Shown here one piece after another: positions 33,883-34,469 of a stretch of 34,469 nt of DNA. Numbering within the stretch: position 1 is the stretch's first letter; the number at the start of each line of letters is the position of its first letter. The DNA is taken from NCBI GenBank assembly GCA_029261305.1, contig JAJDBO010000148.1, forward strand, positions 1 through 34,469. The letters run 5' to 3'. The DNA comes from Nitrospirales bacterium. GTDB taxonomy: Bacteria; Nitrospirota; Nitrospiria; Nitrospirales; UBA8639. Made by a program: the position numbers and the translations under genes. A model generated the notes under the pieces. That model saw nothing but the letters and a program-made list of their open reading frames with translations, was not told the origin of the DNA and did no database searches.

Positions 33883-34469
33883 TTAAGCTATTTGGGTAGT
33901 GAGCGCATGGGGATTGCCCACGAGATAACGAGGGTCATCTAAATTCTCTCGTTTACGTTGGTAATACCCTTCTCTGAGATCGCCCTCTGATTGAGGGTTA
34001 TACACGCCATACACCACTCTTCTGGTTTGACGAGAAGTATTGACTGCTGAGCGGTGAGGGAGCCTCTCTGTAAAGAGGATCACATCTCCAGGTTCAGTTG
34101 GAATTTTTATCCATTCCAACGAATCTTCTACCTCCTGAGCCATCTTGGTATATTGCGGCATAGATGGTATAGGCGATTCCATTGGGAGTATATCTAATCG
34201 ATGAAGGTTCCAATTGGGAACCACTTCTAAGCACCCATTTTCTGGAGTCGCATGGTCCACACTGATCAGGATTGAAATATAAGGCACGACATAGGGATCG
34301 AATTGTTGATCATCACCCTTTTCGTAGGCCACGCCATCTTGATGGGCTTCATGGGCCCCACCGCCAGGAAATTTAAAGTTGATGCGTTCTTTGTAAAGAA
34401 GTGCGGGTTCTCCCATGAGTCTAGAAACCAAATCAATCGTCGTGTCGCCAATTAATACATCCGCTATTT
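33883..34469 (-). CDS. Phytanoyl-CoA dioxygenase (PhyH) family protein, 5' end beyond the window
   Basis: The visible 195 codons belong to an iron(II)/2-oxoglutarate oxygenase of the PhyH family. HEAHQDGVAY supplies the His-x-Asp iron ligands. The run ISVDHATPENGCLEVVPNWN is the family core, GDVILFTERLPHRSAVNTS gives the distal His, and RRVVYGVYNP the 2-oxoglutarate-binding Arg. The reading frame stays open to the right edge, so the true start lies outside the window; a TTG at 34431 is only an internal codon. Such enzymes hydroxylate small molecules, lipids or sugars. Next to carbamoyl- and glycosyltransferases it may hydroxylate the glycan precursor, but it could belong to another unit because about 700 bp separate it from the GT2 gene. 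Confidence 0.88.
   Translation of the reverse strand, partial: IADVLIGDTTIDLVSRLMGEPALLYKERINFKFPGGGAHEAHQDGVAYEKGDDQQFDPYVVPYISILISVDHATPENGCLEVVPNWNLHRLDILPMESPIPSMPQYTKMAQEVEDSLEWIKIPTEPGDVILFTERLPHRSAVNTSRQTRRVVYGVYNPQSEGDLREGYYQRKRENLDDPRYLVGNPHALTTQIA

Overview
The window reads as chromosomal DNA of a Gram-negative bacterium of moderate GC content. It carries signal peptides for a periplasm, an ABC-type polysaccharide exporter and an O-antigen-style nucleotide-sugar cassette. A Nitrospirota-like (for example marine Nitrospira) origin fits the gene mix, but this is a low-confidence inference because no rRNA or other taxonomic marker is present.

Layout. Positions 1-619 hold no convincing gene, but a nested inverted repeat (556-596) sits just before an exported animal-type haem peroxidase (620-2308, +). 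That gene is followed by a perfect 20-bp stem-loop and a second small terminator-like hairpin. A DCC/DUF393 thiol-disulfide protein (+) and a DUF427 protein (-) then meet tail to tail with 2 nt between them. Next comes a small exported protein that looks like the proteolytic domain of Lon without its ATPase (3543-4232, +). From 4482 to the right edge every gene is on the minus strand.

The minus-strand part is a cell-surface polysaccharide locus in two sections. The export section (4482-13502) contains an ABC-2 permease, a short Wzt/KpsT-type ATPase, two GT4 glycosyltransferases and a 1499-residue fusion protein. In order, that fusion has a SPASM-type Cys cluster, a region of unknown fold, a GT2 domain, a coiled coil with 54-bp tandem DNA repeats, and a GT4 domain. 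The middle section (14229-24663) has an exported CehA/McbA-type PHP metallohydrolase, two GT-C-like polytopic proteins, a tandem pair of paralogous membrane proteins with a shared C-terminal module, and a flippase-like LPG_synthase_TM protein.

The right section (24714-34469) is a nucleotide-sugar and decoration cassette. It holds HisH-, WbpG- and HisF-like proteins (the acetamidino-forming amidotransferase set), a DegT/WbpE-type aminotransferase, a Gfo/Idh/MocA (WbpB-like) dehydrogenase, two GT2 enzymes, a NodU/TobZ-type carbamoyltransferase and an edge-truncated phytanoyl-CoA-dioxygenase-like protein. The HisF-like protein has lost the first catalytic Asp of true HisF (Leu11), which supports a role in sugar amidination and not histidine synthesis.

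Working model (inference): the right section makes and decorates an amidino- and/or carbamoyl-modified amino sugar, the glycosyltransferases assemble a glycan, and the ABC pair exports it. The least familiar items are the SPASM-GT2-coiled-coil-GT4 fusion, the ATPase-free exported Lon-like protease and the duplicated membrane proteins.
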